64,000 nucleotides of DNA from BP-133 sp040756995 (GTDB taxonomy: Bacteria > Actinomycetota > Acidimicrobiia > IMCC26256 > BP-133), in contig JBFLYK010000006.1 of assembly GCA_040756995.1 (NCBI GenBank), positions 124,001 to 188,000 on the forward strand. The letters are read 5' to 3'. The notes beneath the pieces were generated by a model. That model searched no databases and was not told the origin of the DNA. It saw only the letters and a program-made list of their open reading frames with translations. How positions within the stretch are numbered: position 1 is the stretch's first letter; each line of letters begins with the position of its first letter. The translations under genes and the position numbers were made by a program. This document shows positions 40,915 through 47,680 of this stretch, in pieces.

Positions 40915-40999
40915 TGTCGATACACCTGCCCCCAGAATTCGCATCAGTATTCGGTGAGGCAGCCGGCCCCCGGCGAGGAATGAGCCTCGTCTCCTCGGA

Positions 41000-42775
41000 C
41001 TACCAATACTCCTCGTAGTGCAGGTTGCCGCGTTGGTTGCGGTGGTCGAGGGTGAAGCCTCGTTCGGTGAGGAGCTCGCTCACGCCGGTCGGTTTCGGGA
41101 AGACGACTTGGCCGTTTCCGTCGTCGCTGGGGAGGCCGATCATCGCCGGGTTGCCGCACATGAAGACGTGGGTCGTCTCGGGGGAGAGCTCGACGTCGCA
41201 CTCCTTGGCGAAGTAGTCGTCGGTGATGAGGTCCTGGATGTAGCGCTTGGGGATGCCGGGCTCGCGGGTCGGCAGGGGCACGTAGTGGTAGTTCGAGTAA
41301 CGGGACTCGAGTTCCCGGTGCTTGTCGATGTAGCCGAGGTCGGCCAGGTTCCGGACGGTCACGGCCGAGATGATCGGGCCCATGTGGCCCTTGCGGAGGA
41401 GCTCCACGATCATGGCGTTGTGGGGCGCTTCGCCGGTGCCGGTGGCGAAGAAGACCACCGTGCCCCGGGGGTCGGTCACCGGCGCCAGCGTGTAGCGGCC
41501 GGCGACTTTGGGGCCGAGGTAGATCCGGTCGCCCGGCCGCTTCAGGGCCAGGCGGGGCGTCAGGCCGGGAATGTTGTCCGGCGTGGGCGGCACCAGCACG
41601 ATGTAGAACTCGAGCTCGGTGGTGTCGCGCTCCTGGGCCAGGTAGCCGTGCTCGTCGAAGATGCGGTGCGAGATCGAGTAGGAGCGGCGCACGAGCTTGT
41701 CCCACCGGTCGTTGAGGCCGGGGTCCTCGGCGTTGTCGATGCGGTCCTCCCAGTAGCCGAGGCCGAGGGAGGCGTACTGGCCGGGCAGGTGGTGGATGTC
41801 GCCGTGGTCCGGCTTCACGCCCAGGACCCACAGGTCGGAGTGCGTCGGTTCGAAGTAGGTGATGGTGGCGTTGTAGTGCTCCTTGCGGAGCTCCTCGATG
41901 ACGGCGGCGAAGCCCCGGCCGTCCTCGTCGATGGCCGGGGGCGGTGCCGGCGGCGAGAAGTGGGGGAAGACCGCCACGAGCTCGGGCAGGACGGTGGCCG
42001 AGGTCAGCTCCGGCGCGCCTTCGGCGTCCTCGGTCGGCAGGCCGAGGAACCAGACCCGTCCCGAGCCGGCGGCCTCCTCGGTCAGCCCGACGTCCTCCGG
42101 CGTCACCGGAGTTCGGCCGGAGGCGAAGACGACCTTGTCGAACTCCAGGTCCGGGGTGCGCCGGTCGGCGAAGTGGGCCAACGGCAGGCCGTCGTCTTCG
42201 GTGATGCGGGCCGGCACGGCGCGGAAGAGGATCGTGGCCTGCCGCTCCCGCTCCAGGCGCCGCAGCACCGACTGGCCGATGGGGGAGAGGCGCTTCGGCG
42301 TCATGCCGCCGGCGGCCAGGACCACCCGGGCGCCGGCCATGGCCGCCTTGTCGGCCAGCTCGACGGCATGGTCGGTGTGGCCGACGATGAGGATGTCCTG
42401 ATCGACCAGCTGACCCGAGAAGCGGTCGACCATGATCCGGTCGGAGAGCGAGGCGTCGATCGGGGGCTGCCAGACCGAGTTCCCGACGTTCTTGCGGTGG
42501 GCCACCACGCAGGCCCGGGCCAGGTAGGAACCCTTGTTGGTGACGATGGCGAGGTCCTGGCCGGCGAGGTCGATCGACTCCACCGTCTCGCCGAAGCCGA
42601 CGTCGAGCTGGTGCTCGCCGATCAGCTCGGTGTAGGCGACGGTCGAGGACGGCTCGAGGATCCGCACGCGGCCGAGCCCGCCCTTATGGGCGGCGATGGC
42701 CACCGACAACCCACCCGAGTTCCCGCCCACCACCACCAGGTCGTAGGCGCCGTGACTGCCCATACCAGATGACAT
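41000..42775 (-). CDS. Fused FAD oxidoreductase and ferredoxin-NADP+ reductase
   Basis: This 591-residue protein combines two flavin modules. Residues 10-300 resemble a pyridine-nucleotide-disulfide-type reductase (VVVGGNSGGLSVAIAA, second Rossmann DILIVGHTDHAVELADKAAMAGARVVLAAGG, ASGRTPVTPEDVGL) but lack a CxxxxC disulfide. Residues 315-591 form a plant-type FNR (LPGQYASLGL, RRSYSIS, GTVVFFATGTGEAPHNAMI, HVFMCGNPAMIG, ending LHYEEYW with the terminal aromatic). Electrons might pass between NAD(P)H pools or to a ferredoxin. GGGGGAGCG precedes ATG 42775. The gene stands alone. Confidence 0.85.
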   Translation of the reverse strand: MSSGMGSHGAYDLVVVGGNSGGLSVAIAAHKGGLGRVRILEPSSTVAYTELIGEHQLDVGFGETVESIDLAGQDLAIVTNKGSYLARACVVAHRKNVGNSVWQPPIDASLSDRIMVDRFSGQLVDQDILIVGHTDHAVELADKAAMAGARVVLAAGGMTPKRLSPIGQSVLRRLERERQATILFRAVPARITEDDGLPLAHFADRRTPDLEFDKVVFASGRTPVTPEDVGLTEEAAGSGRVWFLGLPTEDAEGAPELTSATVLPELVAVFPHFSPPAPPPAIDEDGRGFAAVIEELRKEHYNATITYFEPTHSDLWVLGVKPDHGDIHHLPGQYASLGLGYWEDRIDNAEDPGLNDRWDKLVRRSYSISHRIFDEHGYLAQERDTTELEFYIVLVPPTPDNIPGLTPRLALKRPGDRIYLGPKVAGRYTLAPVTDPRGTVVFFATGTGEAPHNAMIVELLRKGHMGPIISAVTVRNLADLGYIDKHRELESRYSNYHYVPLPTREPGIPKRYIQDLITDDYFAKECDVELSPETTHVFMCGNPAMIGLPSDDGNGQVVFPKPTGVSELLTERGFTLDHRNQRGNLHYEEYW

Positions 42776-42877
42776 CGCTCCCCCGATATCCCGATCAGGT
42801 CAGGAAAGGTTAAGGGAGGGCCCCGCCGCCGGCCCAACTCGGTCGGACGACCGTGCCCCGCACGATGCTCGGCCGCC

Positions 42878-44305
42878 CTACCTCGGGGTTGGTTCGGAGT
42901 CGAACGTCGCCAGCCGCCACGGCGTGTTGTCGTGACCGTCCAGCACGAGCCGCCACCGCTCGGTGAACGTGGTTTCCCGGTGCTTGTCCCCCGAGAGGAC
43001 CGTCGTGGTATCGCGATCCTCGACGTAGCGGGCGCCGGTGATGTCCGCCTCGACCGTCATGGCCGGAGGATTGGCGGCTGCGTCGACGGCGGTGATCCGC
43101 AGGGCCCTGAGCTTCTGGCCTCGCACGACGAGGCGGCTCCGTCGGCTCGGGTCGCCCGGGTGAAGCATCTGCGCCCCGACGCCTGGGACGGCGATCGCCT
43201 CGAGGGCGGCGTCGTCGCCGTCGACGGCCTCGGTCCAGCCCACTAACGCTCGGCGGGCGGCCACTTCGAGGACGTCGGGGGCGAAGCGGCCGTCGATGAT
43301 GGCCATGTCGAGGGCGGCGACGCGGGCGTCGCCGGAGAAGTCGACGTCGGCGATCTCCCGCACGTCCTCGTCGGCGACGGCGGCCGCCACCGCCCGTTCG
43401 GTCACTGCTTCGTCGTGAAGGCGGTCGTCGTCCCACGGTGAGGGGACGACGGCGGCGCTGAGGTGGTGGGAGCCCTCGCCCTCCTGCTCGATCGACGCGA
43501 GAATCCAGCCGCCATTCCGCCGCGCCAGCGTCCAGTATTCGGACTGGGTGATGACGCCGTCAGCGTTCGAGTCCTCGTTGCGGGTGTTGGTGTGCCCGTG
43601 GCGGTTCGTGACGACATCGTGGAGCGCGACCTCGATGTGGACCACGACTCGGTCTTCGGCGTCCCCGGGTCGGTTCACGAGGCCGACGTACTCCACCGTG
43701 GGTTCGTGCAGGACGGTGGAGACGTTGTGCCAGCCCTTGCGCTTGAAGTCCTTGAGCCGCCGCTTCCACTCGACAAGGAGGTCCCGGCCGAGGAGTTCGG
43801 CCAGGGTCCGGGAATCCTCCTTGTTCCACGCCGCAATGATGTCGGCGTGCAGTTCCAGGGCCGCCTCCTTCACGGTCTCCGGCGTGAAGATGGGATCCTC
43901 GGCCGCCGCCTCCTCGGCGGCGAGTTCGACCTGGCGGCCCCGAGCCCGGCGGCGCTGTCTCCGGTACCCGCGTGTGACTCCCGAGCCGGCGCGATGGACC
44001 AGCTTGAAGACCCAGGCGACGGCAAGGGCCAGCAGGATCACGATGGCCATCGCCATCATGACTTCGACGAAGCCGGCATCCCCACCGCCGCCGGCGCCGC
44101 CACCGCCACCAAAGCCGCCGCCGCCACCAAAGCCGCCGCCGCCACCGCCCCCGCCACCTCCGCCTCCACCTCCGCCTCCACCTCCGCCGAAGCCGCCGGT
44201 GCCGCCTCCGGGCGCAGCAACGGCCGGGCGGGCACACGCGATCCCGAGCGAGGTAACGACGGAACCGGCGAGCAGCAACCGGAAGATGGGCGTGCGGACG
44301 CTCAT
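42878..44305 (-). CDS. TIM44-like membrane protein with poly-Gly segment
   Basis: From ATG 44303-44305 (MSVRTPIFRLLLAGSVVTSLGIACARPAVA) the 475-residue protein has a signal peptide, a long glycine tract broken by Phe (about residues 33-75), one membrane helix (MMAMAIVILLALAVAWVFKLV) and a TIM44/MBA1-like domain (about 140-275: EAALELHADIIAAWNKEDSRTLAELL...RNGGWILASIEQ). A second NTF2-like section follows to the C-terminus. Bacterial Tim44-like proteins with Gly-rich leaders are membrane-attached and poorly characterised. Glycine codons are nearly all GGY, giving a low-complexity DNA stretch near 44090-44210. Confidence 0.72.
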   Translation of the reverse strand: MSVRTPIFRLLLAGSVVTSLGIACARPAVAAPGGGTGGFGGGGGGGGGGGGGGGGGGGFGGGGGFGGGGGAGGGGDAGFVEVMMAMAIVILLALAVAWVFKLVHRAGSGVTRGYRRQRRRARGRQVELAAEEAAAEDPIFTPETVKEAALELHADIIAAWNKEDSRTLAELLGRDLLVEWKRRLKDFKRKGWHNVSTVLHEPTVEYVGLVNRPGDAEDRVVVHIEVALHDVVTNRHGHTNTRNEDSNADGVITQSEYWTLARRNGGWILASIEQEGEGSHHLSAAVVPSPWDDDRLHDEAVTERAVAAAVADEDVREIADVDFSGDARVAALDMAIIDGRFAPDVLEVAARRALVGWTEAVDGDDAALEAIAVPGVGAQMLHPGDPSRRSRLVVRGQKLRALRITAVDAAANPPAMTVEADITGARYVEDRDTTTVLSGDKHRETTFTERWRLVLDGHDNTPWRLATFDSEPTPR

Positions 44306-44405
44306 GAGGAGAGTTTCCCACCCGCGGTCGGTGCCGTCAGGCGAAATCGCCGACACGTTGGAGTGGGTGGCACACCACACCAACGCCGTCTCTGCGAACA
44401 TGCTG

Positions 44406-44438
44406 CGTGGTTGTACACATAGGGTGTCGAAAACCACG
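44406..44438 (-). repeat. Hairpin element, copy 1 (downstream of DUF559 gene)
   Basis: On the plus strand, arms CGTGGTT (44406-44412) and AACCACG (44432-44438) flank the 19-nt loop GTACACATAGGGTGTCGAA. The second copy at 45546-45582 has the same orientation, 16 of 19 identical loop bases, and one compensatory stem change (G:C to C:G). It lies 42 nt after the stop of the AbiEi/DUF559-like gene. Confidence 0.75.
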
Positions 44439-44480
44439 GCCGACGTGTTGGGGTGGATCTGGGGTGAGATGCCAGGCCAG

Positions 44481-45485
44481 TCAGGCGGCGAGTTGTCCGG
44501 CTTCAAGTGGGCGCAGCTTCTCCAGCCGGTCTCGCAAGCTGCTCGTCGACGGGCGGAGATCGAAGCGGTCGACCGAAACCATGCGCCAGCCCGTCTCGGC
44601 CTCGACGCGGTCGAGGCGCTGGTCATCGGCGATCCAGTAACGAGGGCCGTGGTTCTCGTCGGAGTCGTATTCGATGAACACCTTCCACTCGACGATGCCG
44701 AGATCGGCCTTCGCGATGAGGCGGCCGCTCCGGTCCCGGATCTCGACCTGACGTTGCGCGGGTGGGAACCCCCACTCCTTCAACCGCCGCTGCAGCTTCA
44801 CCTCGGGCGGACTGCCCGGGAATGCCCCGGAGCGCCAGACGTCAAGCGCCTCGCGCAGGCGGCCGAGGCCCTCCCGCCGGACGCCTCGGGCCCTCAACCA
44901 TGCGGCATCGGCCGCCCGAATCAACCGGCTCGGCTGCATGAGCTTCCGGCAAAGCGCGCTGTCGACGAGATCACAGAGCTCCTCGTCATCAAGTAGCTCA
45001 GAACAGTCGAGCACCGTCCGCACCGGCGCTGTACACGGCAGCCGGTCCTTCACCGCCTTTTCAGCGGACCCGAGGGTCGCTCGCCGGACGGTCGCGCCAC
45101 GGATCCGCGCACCATTGGCCTTTGGGGGAATGGTGACCTGCGGTTCCTCCGGCGGCTTGCCAAGGCCGTAGACGGCCGCCGCGGTGAGGTGAGACACGAC
45201 CGTGCCTGCCGGGCCGGCCAGACAGGCGGTCATCGCGCGCTGCTGCCACGATCTCGGTGTGCCCGTCAGAACGAAAACGTCCCGCGCTTCCCGGCGCCAC
45301 CGCTTCACCCGGACCCTGTAGTCGATCTGGCGATGGCTCAACCCGGCATCGCGTGCTTGGGCGCCAGTGAAGGCGCCCCATTGCCGGGAGGCCTTGATCC
45401 CTACGAGCTCGTCACCGCTCGTTTGGTTGCTCCGGTTCTTCGCCCCAGGGACGGCAGGGGACGGGTTCTTCCTCGTCGGGGGCAT
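44481..45485 (-). CDS. AbiEi-like / DUF559 (Vsr-type nuclease fold) protein
   Basis: From ATG 45483-45485 the protein has 334 residues. The N-terminal part (about 30-200) resembles AbiEi-type antitoxin/winged-helix proteins (QWGAFTGAQARDAGLSHRQIDYRVRVKRWRREARDVFVLTG; HLTAAAVYGL; RRATLGSAEKAVKDRLPCTAPVRTVLD). The C-terminus is DUF559, a PD-(D/E)xK/Vsr-like nuclease fold (PPEVKLQRRLKEWGFPPAQRQVEIRDRSGRLIAKADLGIVEWKVFIEYDSDENHG...RLDRVEAETGWRMVSVD), with plausible acidic residues in KADLG and EYDSD. No partner AbiEii toxin is adjacent. It is bracketed by two hairpin elements. Confidence 0.75.
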   Translation of the reverse strand: MPPTRKNPSPAVPGAKNRSNQTSGDELVGIKASRQWGAFTGAQARDAGLSHRQIDYRVRVKRWRREARDVFVLTGTPRSWQQRAMTACLAGPAGTVVSHLTAAAVYGLGKPPEEPQVTIPPKANGARIRGATVRRATLGSAEKAVKDRLPCTAPVRTVLDCSELLDDEELCDLVDSALCRKLMQPSRLIRAADAAWLRARGVRREGLGRLREALDVWRSGAFPGSPPEVKLQRRLKEWGFPPAQRQVEIRDRSGRLIAKADLGIVEWKVFIEYDSDENHGPRYWIADDQRLDRVEAETGWRMVSVDRFDLRPSTSSLRDRLEKLRPLEAGQLAA

Positions 45486-45545
45486 GGAGGGATTGTGACC
45501 CGTCCGTCGCCTGACCGCAGCTGAATTACCCAGCCCAGGAGGTGT

Positions 45546-45582
45546 GCCGTGCTTGTGTACATAGGTTGTCGAAAAGCACGGC
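45546..45582 (-). repeat. Hairpin element, copy 2 (upstream of DUF559 gene)
   Basis: Plus-strand arms GCCGTGCTT (45546-45554) and AAGCACGGC (45574-45582) form a perfect 9-bp stem around the loop GTGTACATAGGTTGTCGAA. It abuts the stop codon of the MpaB-like gene and lies 61 nt upstream of the DUF559 start. See copy 1 for the covariation. Confidence 0.78.
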
Positions 45583-46371
45583 CTAGGCCGGCGGTGCGGC
45601 CGATAGGCGCTTGCGCATCTCGCGCAGGTACCAGGTCTTCGGAGCCTCCCGGAGCGGGACGGGCAGCAGCCGGTAGAGGGGTGCACCGACCGTCCGCAGC
45701 AGTTCGTAGCGGCGCTGCTGGCGGCTGTCCCACGAGATCTCGTACTGGGCGCGGATCCGCTCGGGGAGCCAGGCGGCGGTGAGGAACCGGTTGAGCGGCA
45801 TGGCCGCCTTGAGGAGCAGCGGGGCGTGCTCCGCCGAGAGCAGGTCGTGGGCGACCCGCCGGGCCTCGTCGGACACCTCCAGCGTGTCGACCATGTGGTT
45901 CCAGTAGGCCCGGAAGGCGGCCCGGTCGGCGGGCCACGACCGGGCCGGCAGCTGGAGGGCGGTGCCGAGGACGGCGTACTGCTCGTAGACCTTGTCGGCC
46001 GCGGCCGCATCCAGCGGGCCGAAGAGCTCTTCGTACAACAGGATCGCCGTGTCATAGAGGGTGGCCGCCACCCAGAGCTGCAGCTCCGGATCGGTGGCGC
46101 GGTAGCCGGCTCCGGTGACGCTGCGGTGCGCCGCCGTCACCTGCGCCGCCACCGCCTCGATCTCTTCCGGCGTGCCGAAGGTCACGCAGTACACGTAGGT
46201 GAGCGTGGCCCGCAGCCGGTCGAGGGGGCGCTCGGCGAAGTCGCTGTGTTCTGCGACACCCCGTCCGACCGCCGGATGGGCGATCTGCAACAGGATCGCC
46301 CGCGCCCCACCGGCCAGCAGCGCCCCCTCCCGGGCCACCAACCCCATCTCGGCGTTGTCGGGGAGTGTCAT
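45583..46371 (-). CDS. MpaB-family oxygenase (DUF2236)
   Basis: This 262-residue DUF2236/MpaB-type protein contains LQIAHPAVGRGVAEHSDFAERPLDRLRATLTYVYCVTFGT and LWVAATLYDTAILLYEELFGPL, with conserved His and Arg that in relatives (rubber-cleaving Lcp, fungal MpaB') bind heme b. Oxygenase activity on a hydrophobic substrate is likely, but the substrate is unknown. Its ATG overlaps the stop of the upstream PIN toxin by 4 nt, an unexpected translational coupling. Confidence 0.85.
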   Translation of the reverse strand: MTLPDNAEMGLVAREGALLAGGARAILLQIAHPAVGRGVAEHSDFAERPLDRLRATLTYVYCVTFGTPEEIEAVAAQVTAAHRSVTGAGYRATDPELQLWVAATLYDTAILLYEELFGPLDAAAADKVYEQYAVLGTALQLPARSWPADRAAFRAYWNHMVDTLEVSDEARRVAHDLLSAEHAPLLLKAAMPLNRFLTAAWLPERIRAQYEISWDSRQQRRYELLRTVGAPLYRLLPVPLREAPKTWYLREMRKRLSAAPPA

Positions 46372-46772
46372 CGGCGGCCGGGCCTGACCTCGACGAATCC
46401 GGCGGCGGAAAAGTCGCCGTCGAAGGCAAGGGCCTCGGTGAGGCGCCGACGTTGCATCACCCGGAACGAGACAGCATCGACGAAGGAATACGGGCGCTCG
46501 TCATGACGGCGGAGCCAGGCCCACGCGGCCTGGAGGTCTGCGGCCGTGACTGTTTCGACTTCGACGTTGGAAAAGGCTCGGATGGCCTCGAGGCATCTGA
46601 CCGCGCCCTGGTGGTTGCCCCACTGGTTGACCAGGGTCCACGTCTCTCCAAGAACCCATTCCGTGGTGACGATGCGGGTTCCGGGGTCGATTCGTCTGGC
46701 GGCTTCATGGTGCCGGTCCTGTGGCTCGTGGCGCGCAAACCAGAAGCTCGTGTCGGCGAAGCGGGTCTTCAC
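46368..46772 (-). CDS. vapC: VapC-type PIN-domain toxin 2
   Basis: From GTG 46770-46772 (VKTRFADTSFWFARHEPQDRHH) the 134-residue PIN protein has acidic residues in FADTSFW, TEWVLGET, YSFVDAVSF and ALAFDGDF. A longer reading upstream would run through the antitoxin gene and is rejected. The 4-nt overlap with the antitoxin stop fixes the start. Confidence 0.88.
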   Translation of the reverse strand: MKTRFADTSFWFARHEPQDRHHEAARRIDPGTRIVTTEWVLGETWTLVNQWGNHQGAVRCLEAIRAFSNVEVETVTAADLQAAWAWLRRHDERPYSFVDAVSFRVMQRRRLTEALAFDGDFSAAGFVEVRPGRR

Positions 46773-47008
46773 GGCCGTCGTCTCACGCCATAAATCAATT
46801 CGTCGAGGTGGCGATACTCGGGCAGGTTCGCCGTGCCCGACCCAGTGAACGCTTCCCACGGGTCTTCTGCCAGGTCGCATGCGTTTCGATCCAGCCACTC
46901 ACGGGCGGCCCGCCTGATGATCTCCGCTTTCGATTCCCCGAGACGCGCCGCCTGAGCCGCCAACTCGGCATCGAGTTCCTCATCGAGATGGATGTTGATG
47001 CGGCGCAT
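46769..47008 (-). CDS. vapB: Ribbon-helix-helix antitoxin 2
   Basis: This 79-residue protein starts RRINIHLDEELDAELAAQAARLGESKAEIIRRAAREWLDR, a classic CopG/Arc ribbon-helix-helix domain. The C-terminus (EDPWEAFTGSGTANLPEYRHLDELIYG) would neutralise the PIN toxin. It is first in a coupled antitoxin-toxin-MpaB unit, with a 9-bp inverted repeat just upstream. Confidence 0.88.
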   Translation of the reverse strand: MRRINIHLDEELDAELAAQAARLGESKAEIIRRAAREWLDRNACDLAEDPWEAFTGSGTANLPEYRHLDELIYGVRRRP

Positions 47009-47018
47009 GAGACGATGG

Positions 47019-47045
47019 TACACACCAGCGATGCGATGGTGTGTA
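47019..47045. promoter_or_regulatory. Operator of toxin-antitoxin locus 2
   Basis: Perfect arms TACACACCA (47019-47027) and TGGTGTGTA (47037-47045) with a 9-nt centre lie 10 nt upstream of the ribbon-helix-helix antitoxin start, as expected for autoregulation. Confidence 0.68.
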
Positions 47046-47067
47046 TGAGGGCGACGCCGGAGGCGGC

Positions 47068-47517
47068 TCACGGCACGTCCCACCATTCGCCGTCCATACC
47101 CACCGCAATCCTGGTGCTCCGAATCAACTCGCTGTCCCCGTCGCAGCCGAACCAGTCGACGAGATGCACCCCGAACGCCGCGGCGGTCTGCCGCAGCGCC
47201 TCGAACCGAGGGCCGAGGTCAGGGGGAGGGGGTGCCATCCGCACCGGTTCGTCGTTGAAGACGATCGCCGCCTGCGGCACGACTGCACTGTTGAACAGAT
47301 GCTCGAGGCAACAGGCGAGAGCCAGATCGAGAGGGTCGGTCGTCCTTGTATAGGCGATGCCCAGCAAGGCACCGGTCCGGTCGGCGGCGCCGACGAGCAC
47401 GCGACCGGGACCGAACACCCGCTGGTCCATAGCCATCGACCAGGCGTCCTCCCGAAGCGACATCGCATTCGGCTCCACCGCTACGACGAGTTCGACGACG
47501 ATGGTGTCGGGTTCCAT
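47068..47517 (-). CDS. Hypothetical protein, RadC/JAB-like beta layout
   Basis: This 149-residue protein alternates strands and helices: TIVVELVVAVEPNAMSLREDAWSMA, RVLVGAADRTGALLGIAYTRTTDPLDLALACCLEHL, AAIVFNDEPVRMAPPPPDLGPRFEALRQTAAAFGVHLVDWFGCDG. The central part loosely recalls RadC/JAB domains, but the metal motif HxHPSG is absent, so no activity is proposed. It lies upstream of toxin-antitoxin locus 2 on the same strand. Confidence 0.5.
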   Translation of the reverse strand: MEPDTIVVELVVAVEPNAMSLREDAWSMAMDQRVFGPGRVLVGAADRTGALLGIAYTRTTDPLDLALACCLEHLFNSAVVPQAAIVFNDEPVRMAPPPPDLGPRFEALRQTAAAFGVHLVDWFGCDGDSELIRSTRIAVGMDGEWWDVP

Positions 47518-47680
47518 GTGAGCACCTCCGCAGGGGAGGCGGGCTGCGGGCCCGCCGCGATCAGTTCCTTGGACCCGCAGAGGGTCGAGGGCACAGCGGA
47601 CCCAAAATGCGAACGCAGGGTCAGCGCCTGGCCGGTGGTGATCCTACGGCGGCCCTGTCCGCCGCCGCCCGCCAATTACG

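Noticed and set aside
44090..44210. GC-rich repetitive tract as a CRISPR or tandem-repeat array
   Set aside because: It is the glycine-codon stretch of the TIM44-like gene; it has no regular spacer-repeat unit.
44406..45582. Hairpins as ordinary intrinsic terminators, or as integron attC sites
   Set aside because: There is no T-tract and the loops are conserved, which terminators do not need; the attC core sites and an integrase are absent. A 3'-end processing role is not fully excluded.
47068..47517. RadC DNA-repair protein
   Set aside because: The HxHPSG metal motif and the helix-hairpin-helix domain are absent; similarity is limited to a loose strand-helix pattern.
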